Shown: positions 48,501 to 57,064, numbered from the stretch's first letter. The stretch is DNA of 64,000 nucleotides from Flammeovirga kamogawensis (GCF_018736065.1 NZ_CP076128.1:1302001-1366000), one strand, 5' to 3'. Made by a program: numbers and translations. Notes: a model not told the origin generated them from the letters alone.

Positions 48501-48834
48501 TATTCCAAGTGAAGCAAAGAAGTTTAGTATGGGAATTTCTCAACCAATTCTTATTTCAGAAAATGAAAACAACAGCTATGTCAGTTTACTACAACCTACT
48601 TCTCCACAAATGATAATTACAGCATCTAGACCTATGGGAGAAAATAAAGTATTAGTAACGGTATTGAATGCTTCTAAAGGCGATAATCTTTTGGAATGGA
48701 CAGCAAGTGATAAAGTAAAATCAGTTGCATTGTCTAACATAAATGGTGACAATATTGGTTTATTTGATCAAGGTCAAAACATTCCTGGATGGGGATTAAG
48801 GTTCTTACTTATTGAGGTAAATCAAAATATTTAA
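45541..48834 (+). CDS. Secreted GH38 alpha-mannosidase
   Basis: The enzyme has 1097 residues with a signal peptide (1-25). An N-terminal beta region of about 250 residues is followed by the GH38 catalytic domain. HHSHVDIGYTHTQDEVEKVQ (286-305) provides metal ligands H289 and D291. AMITDVPGYTWG holds the nucleophile D406, and YNEHTWGAYNSISEPE the later metal-binding His. The C-terminal half is the beta-sandwich typical of the family. It should remove alpha-linked mannose from glycans outside the cytoplasm. Without sus genes nearby, its substrate is unknown. The gene faces the debranching-type glucosidase across a shared promoter region. Confidence 0.92.
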   Translation: MNIQHIKNLFSVLLILLITTTISSAQQKIFLQGYTNYVSGDIMPYKSPQEDANQAMLVRCQEGKHIMEWEAEAIPKDFKGEFVEYGMIMGVDIDRAQYSYEIYINDKKYFTFTAPEESILQDVTDEGPNASTFTFKGTMIDAYSDLFGYGFLKIKASDLPKGEPISMKIVAPSIGKASWMMLFKYGLDGNISWKQEPAVIKTPKGPMQQLRATILHYGDPVKAVITAGKTKEKVTLNVGANVFRINVPKVTEDTQVPVKVTIGKKVLDNKMLNVTPVKPYTVHLLHHSHVDIGYTHTQDEVEKVQWKNLDDAVMMSKKTADYPEGAKFKWSVEVMWAVESYLKNATPEKRADFLAAVKSGAIELDGLYGNMLTGLSNPQELVESTFDALQIAKEVNVPLESAMITDVPGYTWGLVPVLAHSGIKYLSAGTNVFHRIGGTISTWGDRPFYWSSPSGEEKVLVWVHEKGYSHFHTGLGFKDLKVLLTPKSIFDYLNELNDRAYPYDITTLRYTVGSDNGPVDTGISASVKLWNETYETPRVELSTTTASFKAFEEKYKDEIPVVSGDFTPYWEDGAGSTSKETTLVRNAAEKLSQAMTVMSLNGADIPNETFEQAWRYVLLYNEHTWGAYNSISEPEADFVHSQWAVKQSFALKADSIADVLLNEALSLGEKSKGIVLTNTLNWERSGIVKLSSAQSTAGDKVTDIDGNVLPSQRLNSGELAIWVTDLPAYGKKEVFVNVGTGVSPKKLKNNANAIENQFIALEIDAETGVITKLYDKIRRNNLADTKTLKGLNDYYYVEGRTPKSPLTTSNDIEIKWLEKGDLLSTIEVTSSVPGTEEWKRTFTINAYSDQIDLENHINKTNIYTAEGVHIAFPFNVNNGTVRIDTPFGEYIPEKEQLQGSCKNYFTVQRYVDVSNLDYGITWVTPDAPMIELGEITTDALSYGWVQEVKPTQTIYAYLMNNYWETNYKASQEGWHTFRFSLNPHGAYIPSEAKKFSMGISQPILISENENNSYVSLLQPTSPQMIITASRPMGENKVLVTVLNASKGDNLLEWTASDKVKSVALSNINGDNIGLFDQGQNIPGWGLRFLLIEVNQNI

Positions 48835-48840
48835 TAGAAT

Positions 48841-48880
48841 TAAGGCGATGTTGAATATCAACATCGCCTTAATTTATACT
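48841..48880. terminator. Strong hairpin terminator after the GH38 gene
   Basis: A perfect 14-bp stem (48841-48854 with 48858-48871) has a 3-base loop. It lies between the mannosidase gene and the convergent pseudogene. The T-run is short. Confidence 0.75.
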
Positions 48881-48884
48881 TCTA

Positions 48885-49433
48885 TTATTTAGATAAAATC
48901 TTCACATCTTCCATCTGCCACGATTTATCATACCATGCTTCTGTAGGAGAATATGTTCTAAACCAAATGAAAAAACCTTCATTCTCATTTGTCTGAATCC
49001 AATTTTCTTTCGCTACACCTTTTGGTTTTTTAGGCGAAAAATGTAATGTTATAGAACCATCTTTATTCTTTTTAATTCCATTTGAATTAGTTTTTGCAGG
49101 AACTTCTAAAACTACTGCTCAACCTTGTTGTTTATTTAGATTTACAGGATGCACCGCATAAAGGGTTTCAGAATTGGCAGTTAAAACATTATGTCTAGAA
49201 TCTACGGATGTTTCCATAATTCCAACATTTTGTTTTGTTGATCCTTCTTTAAAATAAGAGTTCCACAATGCCATAAAAGCAGCATCAGGGTGCAAATCTC
49301 CATAAGCGGCAACTAATCTCTCATAATCCATTTGATTAAATAACGAATCTGAATCTATACCAACAGGAACACCTTTTTGTGCATAAAGTGATCCGGAGAA
49401 TAAAAGTGAGATAAGAATAAATATTTTTTTCAT
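48885..49433 (-). pseudogene. Decayed DUF1254/DUF1214 protein gene (internal deletion plus stop)
   Basis: The 5' part (49433-49119) encodes a signal peptide and the start of a DUF1254 domain (FNQMDYERLVAAYGDLHPDA, then NVLTANSETLYAVHPVNLNK), then stops at TGA. The same frame continues 78 codons to TAA at 48885-48887. It reads AVVLEVPAKT and then NKDGSITLHFSPKKPKG and ENWIQTNENEGFFIWFRTYS, which is the end of a DUF1214 domain. Intact family members have some 300 residues between those parts. The gene therefore has a large in-frame internal deletion and a nonsense codon. Both ends are well preserved, so decay looks recent. Confidence 0.8.
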
Positions 49434-49606
49434 AACGTTGATAGGTAATTTTTAATTAAACTCACTTTTACTAACGCTACTAAAATGATCAGACATTTTC
49501 TTATTAGGTCAAAAAAATTCTTTATAGTCCAATTTTAAAAAACATATATAGTGTTCTTTGATTACTAAATCAATTACTATATTTATAAGTATTTAAATTT
49601 AAAAAC

Positions 49607-50272
49607 ATGGTTACAAAAGAACTCTTCAATTTCCTGAATCAACTCGAAAAAAATAACAACAGAGAATGGTTTACAGAAAATAAGCCCACTTTTCAAAAGC
49701 ATCAAGCTGAAATTAAAGATCTATTTCAAGACGTACAGACAAAATTATCTGCTACAGACAATATAGAGGGACATAAAATTTATAGAATCTACAGAGATGT
49801 TCGTTTCTCTAAAGATAAACTACCTTATAAGAAACATTTTTCAGGATATTTTTCTAGAGCTACAAAGCAATTAAGAGGAGGGTATTATTTACACATAGAG
49901 CACAATAACACAGTTGTAGGAGGTGGTTTTTATGCACCAAATTCTGAAGATTTAAAACGTATTCGTCAGGAATTTGAATATGGTGATTCTGAAATGAGAA
50001 CAATAATTGATTCTAAAGAATTTAAAGATACTTTTGGAGAATTAGTTGGTGATGAAGTAAAGTCTGCGCCTAGAGGCTTTGATAAAAATGATCCTGCAAT
50101 TGATCTAATACGCAAGAAACAATTTATTGCTATGCGAAAATTTACAGATGAAGAGGTATTATCTCCACATTTTATTGAAGATGTTGTAAAAACTTTTGAA
50201 GCACTGCGCCCATTCTTCGATTACATGAGTAGTATACTTACTACTGATTTAAACGGTGAACCTATAAAATAA
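49607..50272 (+). CDS. DUF2461 family protein
   Basis: This 221-residue cytoplasmic protein matches the DUF2461/TIGR02453 pattern. FLNQLEKNNNREWFTENKPTF is at the N-terminus, YRIYRDVRFSKDKLPYKKHF is in the middle, and GGYYLHIEH with GGGFYAPNSEDLKRIRQEF follows. The family is widespread and its biochemical role is unknown. It converges with an AraC-family regulator, with only 17 bases between the stop codons and no obvious terminator. Confidence 0.9.
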   Translation: MVTKELFNFLNQLEKNNNREWFTENKPTFQKHQAEIKDLFQDVQTKLSATDNIEGHKIYRIYRDVRFSKDKLPYKKHFSGYFSRATKQLRGGYYLHIEHNNTVVGGGFYAPNSEDLKRIRQEFEYGDSEMRTIIDSKEFKDTFGELVGDEVKSAPRGFDKNDPAIDLIRKKQFIAMRKFTDEEVLSPHFIEDVVKTFEALRPFFDYMSSILTTDLNGEPIK

Positions 50273-50289
50273 ATTGAAGAGAAGTGGGG

Positions 50290-51252
50290 TTAAAACTTAG
50301 ACAATGTACTTGGTAAACAGCCGTACTTCTCTTTAAATAACTTACCAAAATGAGTTACACTTGTAAAACCTAAACTATACGTACAATCAGAAACATTGTG
50401 CGAACCCGCCTCTAACCATTGATGTGCTCTTTGTAATTTATAATCATTGGTATATTGTAAAATAGATTCACCAATAATTTCTTTAAAAAGCTTACGCAGT
50501 TTACTATAACTAAATTGAGCCACTTCTGCTAAATCTTCTGCAGTTATCTTTTCTTCAAAATTCTTCTCAATATATTCTTTAACCATAAAGATCTTTTCAA
50601 CATCTATTTCTGGTAATGATCTAGGTAAAGCTTGTACTTTAAACCTATACGCCACTTTGTTCGCAAAATTATAGAGTAGTCTAAATGTTAGGTAATCAAG
50701 TTTTAACAACTCAATTTCGTTATCAAAATCACATTCTTTTATTTCTTGAATTAATTTCAAAGTTGATGAAGATATATTCTCATAAATAATAAATGGGTCT
50801 TTACCAGATAGCATTTGCGAAATAAACGGTTTATTATTTATGTTATATTTCTCTATAAAAGCTCTGTCATATTTAATAGTTAAGAAAGATACATTAGCAT
50901 GTGCATCAAAATAAAAAACTTCATCTCTCTTTAAATTCGACCAATATTTTTTTTCTCGAATTCTAAAAGATGCGTCTTCTATATCATCAGTTAATTTAAA
51001 AGGAGTTAGAAAGTATACGATTACAAAAGTATCTTTCTCTTGCTTTTCTCTTATTAATTTTAAAGGTTGATTTAACCGCCCTTCAAAAGAAGTCACTTCT
51101 AAATTACTATTTATTTGATACCCTTTAGCAGTAATTTCTTCTCCATTAGTATTGATAATTATCTTATCCCTTTCTAGAATACCATTGTATTGTTCTACTA
51201 ATTCAGGAAATACCTTTTTAAAGGATGCTGACTTAATTCGAATCTCTCTCAT
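50290..51252 (-). CDS. AraC-family transcriptional regulator
   Basis: The 320-residue protein has a C-terminal AraC DNA-binding domain of two helix-turn-helix units: ITAEDLAEVAQFSYSKLRKLFKEIIGESI, then the second with VSDCTYSLGFTSVTHFGKLFKEKYGCLPS. The N-terminal 200 residues contain no domain that I recognise and may sense a small molecule. It starts with ATG at 51252. No target is evident from neighbours. Confidence 0.88.
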   Translation of the reverse strand: MREIRIKSASFKKVFPELVEQYNGILERDKIIINTNGEEITAKGYQINSNLEVTSFEGRLNQPLKLIREKQEKDTFVIVYFLTPFKLTDDIEDASFRIREKKYWSNLKRDEVFYFDAHANVSFLTIKYDRAFIEKYNINNKPFISQMLSGKDPFIIYENISSSTLKLIQEIKECDFDNEIELLKLDYLTFRLLYNFANKVAYRFKVQALPRSLPEIDVEKIFMVKEYIEKNFEEKITAEDLAEVAQFSYSKLRKLFKEIIGESILQYTNDYKLQRAHQWLEAGSHNVSDCTYSLGFTSVTHFGKLFKEKYGCLPSTLSKF

Positions 51253-51477
51253 ACTATCACCTTTTGATATAAATTACAGTATAAATATATACAATAGAAG
51301 GTTATTTCATTCTACTAAATAGTAATTAAATGATTATTTACGCATCAAAAACAAAATAATCTTTCTCAACTTCTTTTAACAGGTAAATATCAGAATGGAA
51401 TAATTTCATATCAATAACAAAGATATTAAAGCAAGAAAAATAATGACATTTGAATTATCAACATAAATAAAAGAAAG

Positions 51478-52023
51478 ATGAAATCTCTAATAGAAATATC
51501 AAAGCAAGCACAAAAAAACATTCTATTGTATCAACAACAAATAGATGAGATAAAAGCAGTCACCAAAGAAAAAAAACACGAATTACAAGCTGAAATTTCT
51601 TTAAAGGTGAACGACTCTATTTTAATAAAAGAAATTGAAACTCTTGATAAATTATCAAAGGTTGAAAAAGAGTATAAAGAGATAATTGATAAAATTACAA
51701 CTATCAATACATCTTTACTTGACTACTCTGATGAAGCAAATGATAAGGTATTGAATTCACTTAAGTCAACATCTCAAGAAGCTATTTCTAAAAGTGATAT
51801 CCTTGATGATGAAATTAAAAAAGAACTCATTGAAAAAACCTTAAATAAAATGAATAACCTTCAAGATAAATTAGAGGTGCTTATTCAGAACGGTAAAAAT
51901 AAATTAGGTGACATAAACAAAAAGTCAAAAAATAAACTTGATGAAACAAGCAACAATGTTGAAAATCTAATTTCTAAAACTGGAGATTTGACAGAAAACT
52001 TGGCTAATAAAGTGATTTATTAA
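51478..52023 (+). CDS. Coiled-coil protein, unknown function
   Basis: This 181-residue protein is hydrophilic and Lys/Glu-rich with long heptad-like stretches (about 10-90 and 105-180). It has no signal peptide or membrane helix. The second part resembles the repeats of apolipoprotein- or LEA-like helical proteins but with no clear consensus. A very strong bidirectional terminator follows. I do not recognise the family. Confidence 0.65.
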   Translation: MKSLIEISKQAQKNILLYQQQIDEIKAVTKEKKHELQAEISLKVNDSILIKEIETLDKLSKVEKEYKEIIDKITTINTSLLDYSDEANDKVLNSLKSTSQEAISKSDILDDEIKKELIEKTLNKMNNLQDKLEVLIQNGKNKLGDINKKSKNKLDETSNNVENLISKTGDLTENLANKVIY

Positions 52024-52040
52024 TTTTACCTGAGTACAAT

Positions 52041-52078
52041 AAAAACGGCTATCAATTTACATTGATAGCCGTTTTTTA
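52041..52078. terminator. Bidirectional terminator
   Basis: A perfect 16-bp stem (52041-52056 with 52061-52076) encloses a 4-base loop, with A-run on the left arm and T-run on the right arm. It serves the convergent coiled-coil gene and the small gene ending at 52110. Confidence 0.92.
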
Positions 52079-52109
52079 TTTAAGAACTCTTATTAAGACC
52101 AAATTAGTC

Positions 52110-52397
52110 TTAATATCCTATTGTTCTATTTTCTTCGATTTCCATCATAGCATTTAATGCCAAGATATTTGCATCATGAGAAGCATCTGTTTCGTTATGC
52201 TCTAACGAATTTTGCATCTCTTTAACTGCATGTTGCAATTTCAACAAATTATCTTGCTTACGCTTAATTCGTTGATTTAGGAGATCGTAGTAAACTTTGT
52301 TTTTTTGTTGAACACCACTACTCATTGAATTTTTTTGCTCTTCAACGAAATTATGCTGCTTAACGAAAACTTGCTTTAGTAATTTTATAATGCCCAT
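52110..52397 (-). CDS. Small helical protein, unknown function
   Basis: The frame is open to a TTG at 52514, but the upstream part reads as low-complexity hydrophobic sequence. The ATG at 52397 gives a compact 95-residue protein (MGIIKLLKQVFVKQHNF). It is charged, probably helical, with DLLNQRIKRKQDNLLKLQHAV in the middle. No family was recognised. It converges with the coiled-coil gene at a strong shared terminator. Confidence 0.55.
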   Translation of the reverse strand: MGIIKLLKQVFVKQHNFVEEQKNSMSSGVQQKNKVYYDLLNQRIKRKQDNLLKLQHAVKEMQNSLEHNETDASHDANILALNAMMEIEENRTIGY

Positions 52398-52717
52398 AAT
52401 AACACAAATCAAATCTTTGAAAATTATAATAAGTAGAATTAGTCTGTAGTTGGTAGTTATAACAATATTAAGAATTATTATTGTTTTTGAAAGTTTCAAG
52501 ATGCTAAATATCAAATAATTAGAACTTTTAGGACATTTTCTTTAAAAAGTACTACTTAATATTAACTATTTGTGAACATTACATGACTTAAGAATTAATA
52601 CCAACTCTGATCAAGTCCTAAAAATTCTTCAAATAATTCTACTTTTACAAAAAAAGCAAGCCTAAATTAATAAGATTGCTTTACTAAAGAACTTTAATAT
52701 TGTACTTTGAAAGAAGG
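52398..52717. other. Intergenic region downstream of menD
   Basis: About 320 bases of AT-rich sequence between menD and the small helical gene. Only a weak AT-only inverted repeat near 52461-52485 was seen, and no clear terminator for menD. Confidence 0.45.
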
Positions 52718-54421
52718 TTAAACTTTAAATACACCTTCCTTTTTAAATGCTTTAAATGTGTTTTTACTAATTACTTTATCCGTTTTCACTTCTAAAATAC
52801 TTGTTTGCTCCGATGGCTCTAAGAAACTCTCGAATGTAAAATAAAACTCTTCTCTAGAATTTAATTCCCAATGATTGCATTGAAACTCTTCTGCTAAAAA
52901 CTTTGCAGATGTTTTTTGTTCAGTTTCAAAATACTCTGATAATTCAGGTTGTTTAGTAGGACCTTCAATCATACTAAAAATCACACCCCCATGGTTATTG
53001 AGTAGCAAAACTTTAAGATTTGGAGGTAAGTAATTGTTCCAAAATGCATTTCTATCATAAAAGAAAGCTAAATCACCTGTCAATAAAAAATGGACACATT
53101 CTGGGTTACTTATAGCATGACCTATAGCAGTACTTGTACTTCCATCAATTCCACTAGTTCCTCTATTGGCAAAAACTGCTACATCACTTCGCTCTAACCC
53201 AATAAAATTAGCGTAACGCACAGACATACTGTTTGCAAGGTGTAAAACACTATTTTCAGGTAATTCTCTCAATAAGTGGTTAACTACCTCAAACTCGGAA
53301 AAAGATAACAACTCAAAGAAATCAATCTTATTGGTTTTTACTACATCGTCTTTTTCTTTCCACTCTTCCAAATATTCTGTTGAATGTGCTAATTCAAAAC
53401 CAGAAAACTGGTCAAAAAATGCATCTTCAGTAGATCGGATTATTTTTGTTAAAGACTGGAATGTATCTGGAACTTCACCTGCTTGTTGTATATGCCAATG
53501 CTCCTGAGGAGGGTTATTTCTTAAAAACAACTTTAAATTCTTAGAAATTACTGACATCCCAAATGTAATTACTACATCTGGCTGAAGAACCTCTATCTTG
53601 GAAGGAGAAAGAAAAACATCTTGGTGAATGATTGCATTTTCTACACTTCCATAATTAGAAATAATATCAGAAACTACCGGAAAAGGTAATTCTTCTAAAC
53701 TTTCTGCTAAAGAACTTTGGTATTGCCCCTGCCCTGCAACTATTAGAATTTTTTTATGCTGATTTAGAATTGGAAGTAAAGTTTCTTCCCATGTTTCATC
53801 ATCTAAATAAGGTTCTGATGATACTACTTCTACTGCTCCTATATTTTCATTTGAGAAATCGAATTTCTCATCAACTTCAGGATAAAAAGGTTCTCTCAAA
53901 GGCCAATTGATTTGAACAGGTCCTTGAGGATAATCCAATGCAACTTGTAATGCCTCTGCTCCAATTCTTTTTCGATACCATTTTGCATCATCATGCCCTA
54001 AATCAACAGGCATTTGATAGCTTTTTTTAATATGGTTTCCGTAAATATTTTGTTGTCGGATTGTTTGTCCGTCCCACTGGTCTATCCATTCAGTTGGACG
54101 GTCTGCTGTAAGAACAATTAATGGAACACGCTGATAAAAAGCTTCTGCTACTGCAGGAGCATAATTAAGTGCCGCAGTACCCGAGGTACAAGCAATTACA
54201 ACAGGTGTATTAGTTTGTTGTGCGATCCCAAATGCTATAAAAGCAGCAGATCGCTCATCGCTAATTGTTCTAGTTTGTATATGAGGGTGTCTTACAAAAG
54301 CCAATGCAAGTGGTGCAACTCTAGATCCGGGAGACAAAACTACTTGCCTAACTCCCATTTGATAAAGTTGTTCTACAAAATTACCAACTTGAATCAATAA
54401 ATCTTTTCTATGACTGCTCAT
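52718..54421 (-). CDS. menD: SEPHCHC synthase (menaquinone biosynthesis)
   Basis: The 567-residue enzyme is thiamine-diphosphate dependent and condenses isochorismate with 2-oxoglutarate. The N-terminal domain shows VVLSPGSRVAPLALAF, ISDERSAAFIAFGIAQ and ACTSGTAALNYAPAVAEAF followed by LTADRPTEW, a combination unique to MenD. The C-terminal cofactor domain has NRGTSGIDGSTSTAIGHA and LTGDLAFFYDRNAFWNN. Length matches the family. It is cytoplasmic. The polyprenyl synthase gene lies 33 bases upstream, and its product would supply the menaquinone side chain. Confidence 0.94.
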   Translation of the reverse strand: MSSHRKDLLIQVGNFVEQLYQMGVRQVVLSPGSRVAPLALAFVRHPHIQTRTISDERSAAFIAFGIAQQTNTPVVIACTSGTAALNYAPAVAEAFYQRVPLIVLTADRPTEWIDQWDGQTIRQQNIYGNHIKKSYQMPVDLGHDDAKWYRKRIGAEALQVALDYPQGPVQINWPLREPFYPEVDEKFDFSNENIGAVEVVSSEPYLDDETWEETLLPILNQHKKILIVAGQGQYQSSLAESLEELPFPVVSDIISNYGSVENAIIHQDVFLSPSKIEVLQPDVVITFGMSVISKNLKLFLRNNPPQEHWHIQQAGEVPDTFQSLTKIIRSTEDAFFDQFSGFELAHSTEYLEEWKEKDDVVKTNKIDFFELLSFSEFEVVNHLLRELPENSVLHLANSMSVRYANFIGLERSDVAVFANRGTSGIDGSTSTAIGHAISNPECVHFLLTGDLAFFYDRNAFWNNYLPPNLKVLLLNNHGGVIFSMIEGPTKQPELSEYFETEQKTSAKFLAEEFQCNHWELNSREEFYFTFESFLEPSEQTSILEVKTDKVISKNTFKAFKKEGVFKV

Positions 54422-54454
54422 AAACCGTTATATGATAATTAATTATAGTAGCAA

Positions 54455-55429
54455 CTAGATCTCTCTGTCAACAACATAAGAGATTAACTGATGTAATGCT
54501 GTTTTGTATTCAGAATCTGGTAATTCATCTAAAATTTCTCTACCCTCCTTAATGTATTTCTCCATTGTCTCAGTAGCGTATTCTAAACCTCCAGAATTTT
54601 TCACAAATTCTATAATTTCACGAACAACCTTCTGATTGGTGTTCTGTGTTTTTATTTTGAAAATAATCTCTTTCCTTTTTAACCATTTTGCATTATTAAG
54701 TGCATAGATTAAAGGTAAAGTCATTTTCTTTTCTTTGATATCTATTCCTAATGGCTTTCCAATTTCAGCAGTTCCGTAATCAAATAAATCATCTTTTATC
54801 TGAAAAGCAATACCAATTTTTTCACCCATTTTGTGCATACGCTTTACAACATCTTCAGATGCCCCGGCAGATGCTGCCCCCACTGCAGTACAAGCTGCAA
54901 TTAATGTGGCTGTTTTCTGACGGATTATTTCGAAATACACCTCTTCAGTGATATCGAGTCTACGTGCTTTTTCAATTTGCATCAACTCTCCTTCACTCAT
55001 TTCTCTAACTGCAGTAGAAACGTATTTGAGCAATTCAAAATCGTTATTTTCTACAGATAGCAAAAGTCCTCTAGAAAGTAAATAATCACCTACAAGAACT
55101 GCAGTTTTATTTTTCCAAAGTGCTTTTATAGAGAAGAAACCTCTACGGTAATCTGCATCATCTACAACATCGTCATGCACGAGCGTTGCTGTATGAAGTA
55201 ATTCAATTAATGCTGCACCTCTATACGTTTGATCAATTATTTCGCCGGTAGCCCCTGCTGTAAGAAAAACTAAAATTGGTCGCATTTGTTTTCCCTTACT
55301 TTTTACGATATAGTTCATAATCCTATCCAATAGGGCTACGTCACTCTTCATAAAAAAGCGAAATTTCTTTTCAAATTCGACCATTTGTTCCTTTACAGGG
55401 ACCTGGAAGTCTTGCATTTTTTTCGGCAT
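54455..55429 (-). CDS. Long-chain polyprenyl diphosphate synthase
   Basis: This 324-residue trans-prenyltransferase carries the first Asp-rich motif LVHDDVVDDADYRRG (DDVVD at 86-90) and the second, IKDDLFDYG, plus GKQMRPILVFL and GGLEYATETM. It should extend farnesyl or geranylgeranyl diphosphate to the octaprenyl-solanesyl range used in quinones. The chain length cannot be read with certainty. It lies between rsmG (5 bases) and menD (33 bases), consistent with a role in menaquinone synthesis. Confidence 0.9.
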   Translation of the reverse strand: MPKKMQDFQVPVKEQMVEFEKKFRFFMKSDVALLDRIMNYIVKSKGKQMRPILVFLTAGATGEIIDQTYRGAALIELLHTATLVHDDVVDDADYRRGFFSIKALWKNKTAVLVGDYLLSRGLLLSVENNDFELLKYVSTAVREMSEGELMQIEKARRLDITEEVYFEIIRQKTATLIAACTAVGAASAGASEDVVKRMHKMGEKIGIAFQIKDDLFDYGTAEIGKPLGIDIKEKKMTLPLIYALNNAKWLKRKEIIFKIKTQNTNQKVVREIIEFVKNSGGLEYATETMEKYIKEGREILDELPDSEYKTALHQLISYVVDREI

Positions 55430-55434
55430 ACTGT

Positions 55435-56070
55435 CTAGTTCGTTACTGGAACGTAAGCTACTTTTTTCGTCTCAAAGAATTCTTCTTCAAAAATTTCAGA
55501 CATTTCAATCAGCTTATGCTTCTTTTTCAACTTTGAAAATTCCTCAGTAAGATCTCCACCTTTCAAGCAAATAATACCATTTTTAAGGTCATGTCCTTGC
55601 TGATGTGCCACTTTTGAGCGGATCCATCTGTAAAGAACATCAATTCTTGTAACGGCTCTCGAAACTACGAAGTCATACTCACCATCAACCTTTTCAGCAC
55701 GCATTTGTTCTGCCACAATGTTTGTAAGGCCAATAGTTTTTGCTATTTCGTTTACTACATTGATCTTTTTTGCTATTGAGTCAACAAGGTGAAACTTTAC
55801 TTTTGGAAATAAGATTGCTAAAGGGATTCCAGGAAAACCTCCACCAGTTCCTACGTCTAAAATTTCAGTACCTGGCTTAAATTCAATCACCTTTGCAATA
55901 CTTAAAGAATGAAGCACGTGACGTTCATATAAGTTCTCAATATCTTTTCTTGAGATTACGTTTACTTTTTCATTCCACTCTGCATATAAATCTTGTAGCT
56001 GCGCAAATTGATTTTTTTGCACTGCTGTCAAGTTCGGGAAGTATTTTTCGATGATATCTATTTTTGCCAT
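55435..56070 (-). CDS. rsmG: 16S rRNA (guanine-527-N7)-methyltransferase
   Basis: The enzyme has 211 residues when started at ATG 56070 (MAKIDIIEKYF). The frame extends to a TTG at 56103, which is less likely. The SAM-binding region reads EILDVGTGGGFPGIPLAILF and HLVDSIAKKINVV, and YERHVLHSLSIA precedes it; together these are diagnostic of RsmG/GidB. It methylates G527 of 16S rRNA, and loss of the protein gives low-level streptomycin resistance in other bacteria. A -7 element TAAATTTG lies just upstream. Confidence 0.94.
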   Translation of the reverse strand: MAKIDIIEKYFPNLTAVQKNQFAQLQDLYAEWNEKVNVISRKDIENLYERHVLHSLSIAKVIEFKPGTEILDVGTGGGFPGIPLAILFPKVKFHLVDSIAKKINVVNEIAKTIGLTNIVAEQMRAEKVDGEYDFVVSRAVTRIDVLYRWIRSKVAHQQGHDLKNGIICLKGGDLTEEFSKLKKKHKLIEMSEIFEEEFFETKKVAYVPVTN

Positions 56071-56580
56071 TGCAAGTAATTTCTCTGTCCAATAAAGGAT
56101 CAAATTTAATAATTTTTTTCACACTCAGATGATCTCTCACAAGATTAATTTCCTTGAATTATCATCAATTTGTAAAAAGATATTGCTTTATAATTTTTGA
56201 GATCTTAGTAGTATAACTCATAAGTACCCAAATATTCTTCAAAACTAAGATATTTAATTGATCTCTAATGAATATTTCTCACTTCCTTTAAATTCATTTT
56301 CTATTTTTTTGAGATTTTATTGATTTTGTATCTATATCAAAACAGAAATTATACTTTAAATGTGCTATTTCTTCTCAAAAGTGATTTTTTCAATTTTCAA
56401 CGTACCCTATGATTAAAAAAATAAACACCACCTGTTTCTACTAGAAATATAAAATCAAATAATTGATTAAAACTATAAAATTACACTACGAAACAGATAA
56501 AACTTACATTAAACTGTACATTGTAACTGAACAAAAAAAGTTATTAGGGTGTTTCTAAGGCAAACAATAAAATAAAAGAT
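56071..56580. other. Intergenic region between rsmG and the SpoIIAA-like gene
   Basis: About 510 bases of AT-rich divergent spacer. It holds the rsmG -7 element but no other motif or reading frame that I can support. Confidence 0.5.
56101..56108 (-). promoter_or_regulatory. Candidate -7 element of the rsmG promoter
   Basis: The minus strand reads TAAATTTG, an exact match to the Bacteroidetes element TAnnTTTG, about 30 bases before the ATG at 56070. No well-placed -33 TTG was found. Confidence 0.4.
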
Positions 56581-56979
56581 ATGACCAACTTTACCACCGA
56601 TATGAATAGCCGCTCTTCTACACTGACTATCAGAATGAGAGGCTATTTTCAAACAGAACAATTCTCAGAATTATTTGAGACTTCATTAAAGGACATTCAA
56701 AATGGGAAGCCATTAATTGTCTTATTAGATGCACGTTTTATTAAATCGGGATGGATGTCTGCTAATCCATGGTTAGTGAGTTGGTTTTTACCCAAAATAG
56801 CACTTTTAAAAGTGAAACATTTTGGAGTTATAATTGAAGAAGATTGTGATCCATTCACTAGATTTTCAGTGATAAACCTAGAAAGTTTATTAGAAAATGA
56901 ACCAAGTCTTAAAATTAACTTATTTGAGTCGCCAGAAGAAGCAGTAATATGGGGGCGTGATTTGCTTAAAGCAGCATAA
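56581..56979 (+). CDS. SpoIIAA-like (STAS-related) protein
   Basis: The 132-residue protein shows the alternating strand-helix pattern of SpoIIAA-like proteins. LTIRMRGYFQTEQFSELFET opens it, GKPLIVLLDARFIKSGWMS follows, then KVKHFGVIIEEDCDPF and a final INLFESPEEAVIWGRDLL. The conserved D and SGW fit that group rather than classic anti-sigma antagonists with a phosphorylated DSSG serine. The role is unknown. Two SpoIIE-type phosphatases exist in this window, but no partner kinase is adjacent. It is cytoplasmic. Confidence 0.6.
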   Translation: MTNFTTDMNSRSSTLTIRMRGYFQTEQFSELFETSLKDIQNGKPLIVLLDARFIKSGWMSANPWLVSWFLPKIALLKVKHFGVIIEEDCDPFTRFSVINLESLLENEPSLKINLFESPEEAVIWGRDLLKAA

Positions 56980-57011
56980 AGTATTAAAGTTAAATTTTGG
57001 GTGGTTTTTCG

Positions 57012-57064
57012 CAGTTGAAGATACAACTGTTGGGGTCTCTTTGGTCGGAGGTCCCATTTTTTTT
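57012..57064 (+). terminator. Tandem hairpins and T-run after the SpoIIAA-like gene
   Basis: A 6-bp hairpin (57012-57017 with 57024-57029) is followed by an imperfect G/C-rich stem closing at about 57033-57055, and then eight or more T residues. The second stem relies on G-T wobbles. It probably terminates the upstream gene before ruvC. Confidence 0.55.

Noticed and set aside
52398-52514. N-terminal extension of the small helical protein to TTG 52514
   Set aside because: The added part is low-complexity hydrophobic sequence; the ATG at 52397 gives a compact soluble protein.
56071-56103. TTG start that lengthens RsmG by eleven residues
   Set aside because: The ATG at 56070 fits family N-termini, and the -7 element at 56101-56108 overlaps the extra codons.
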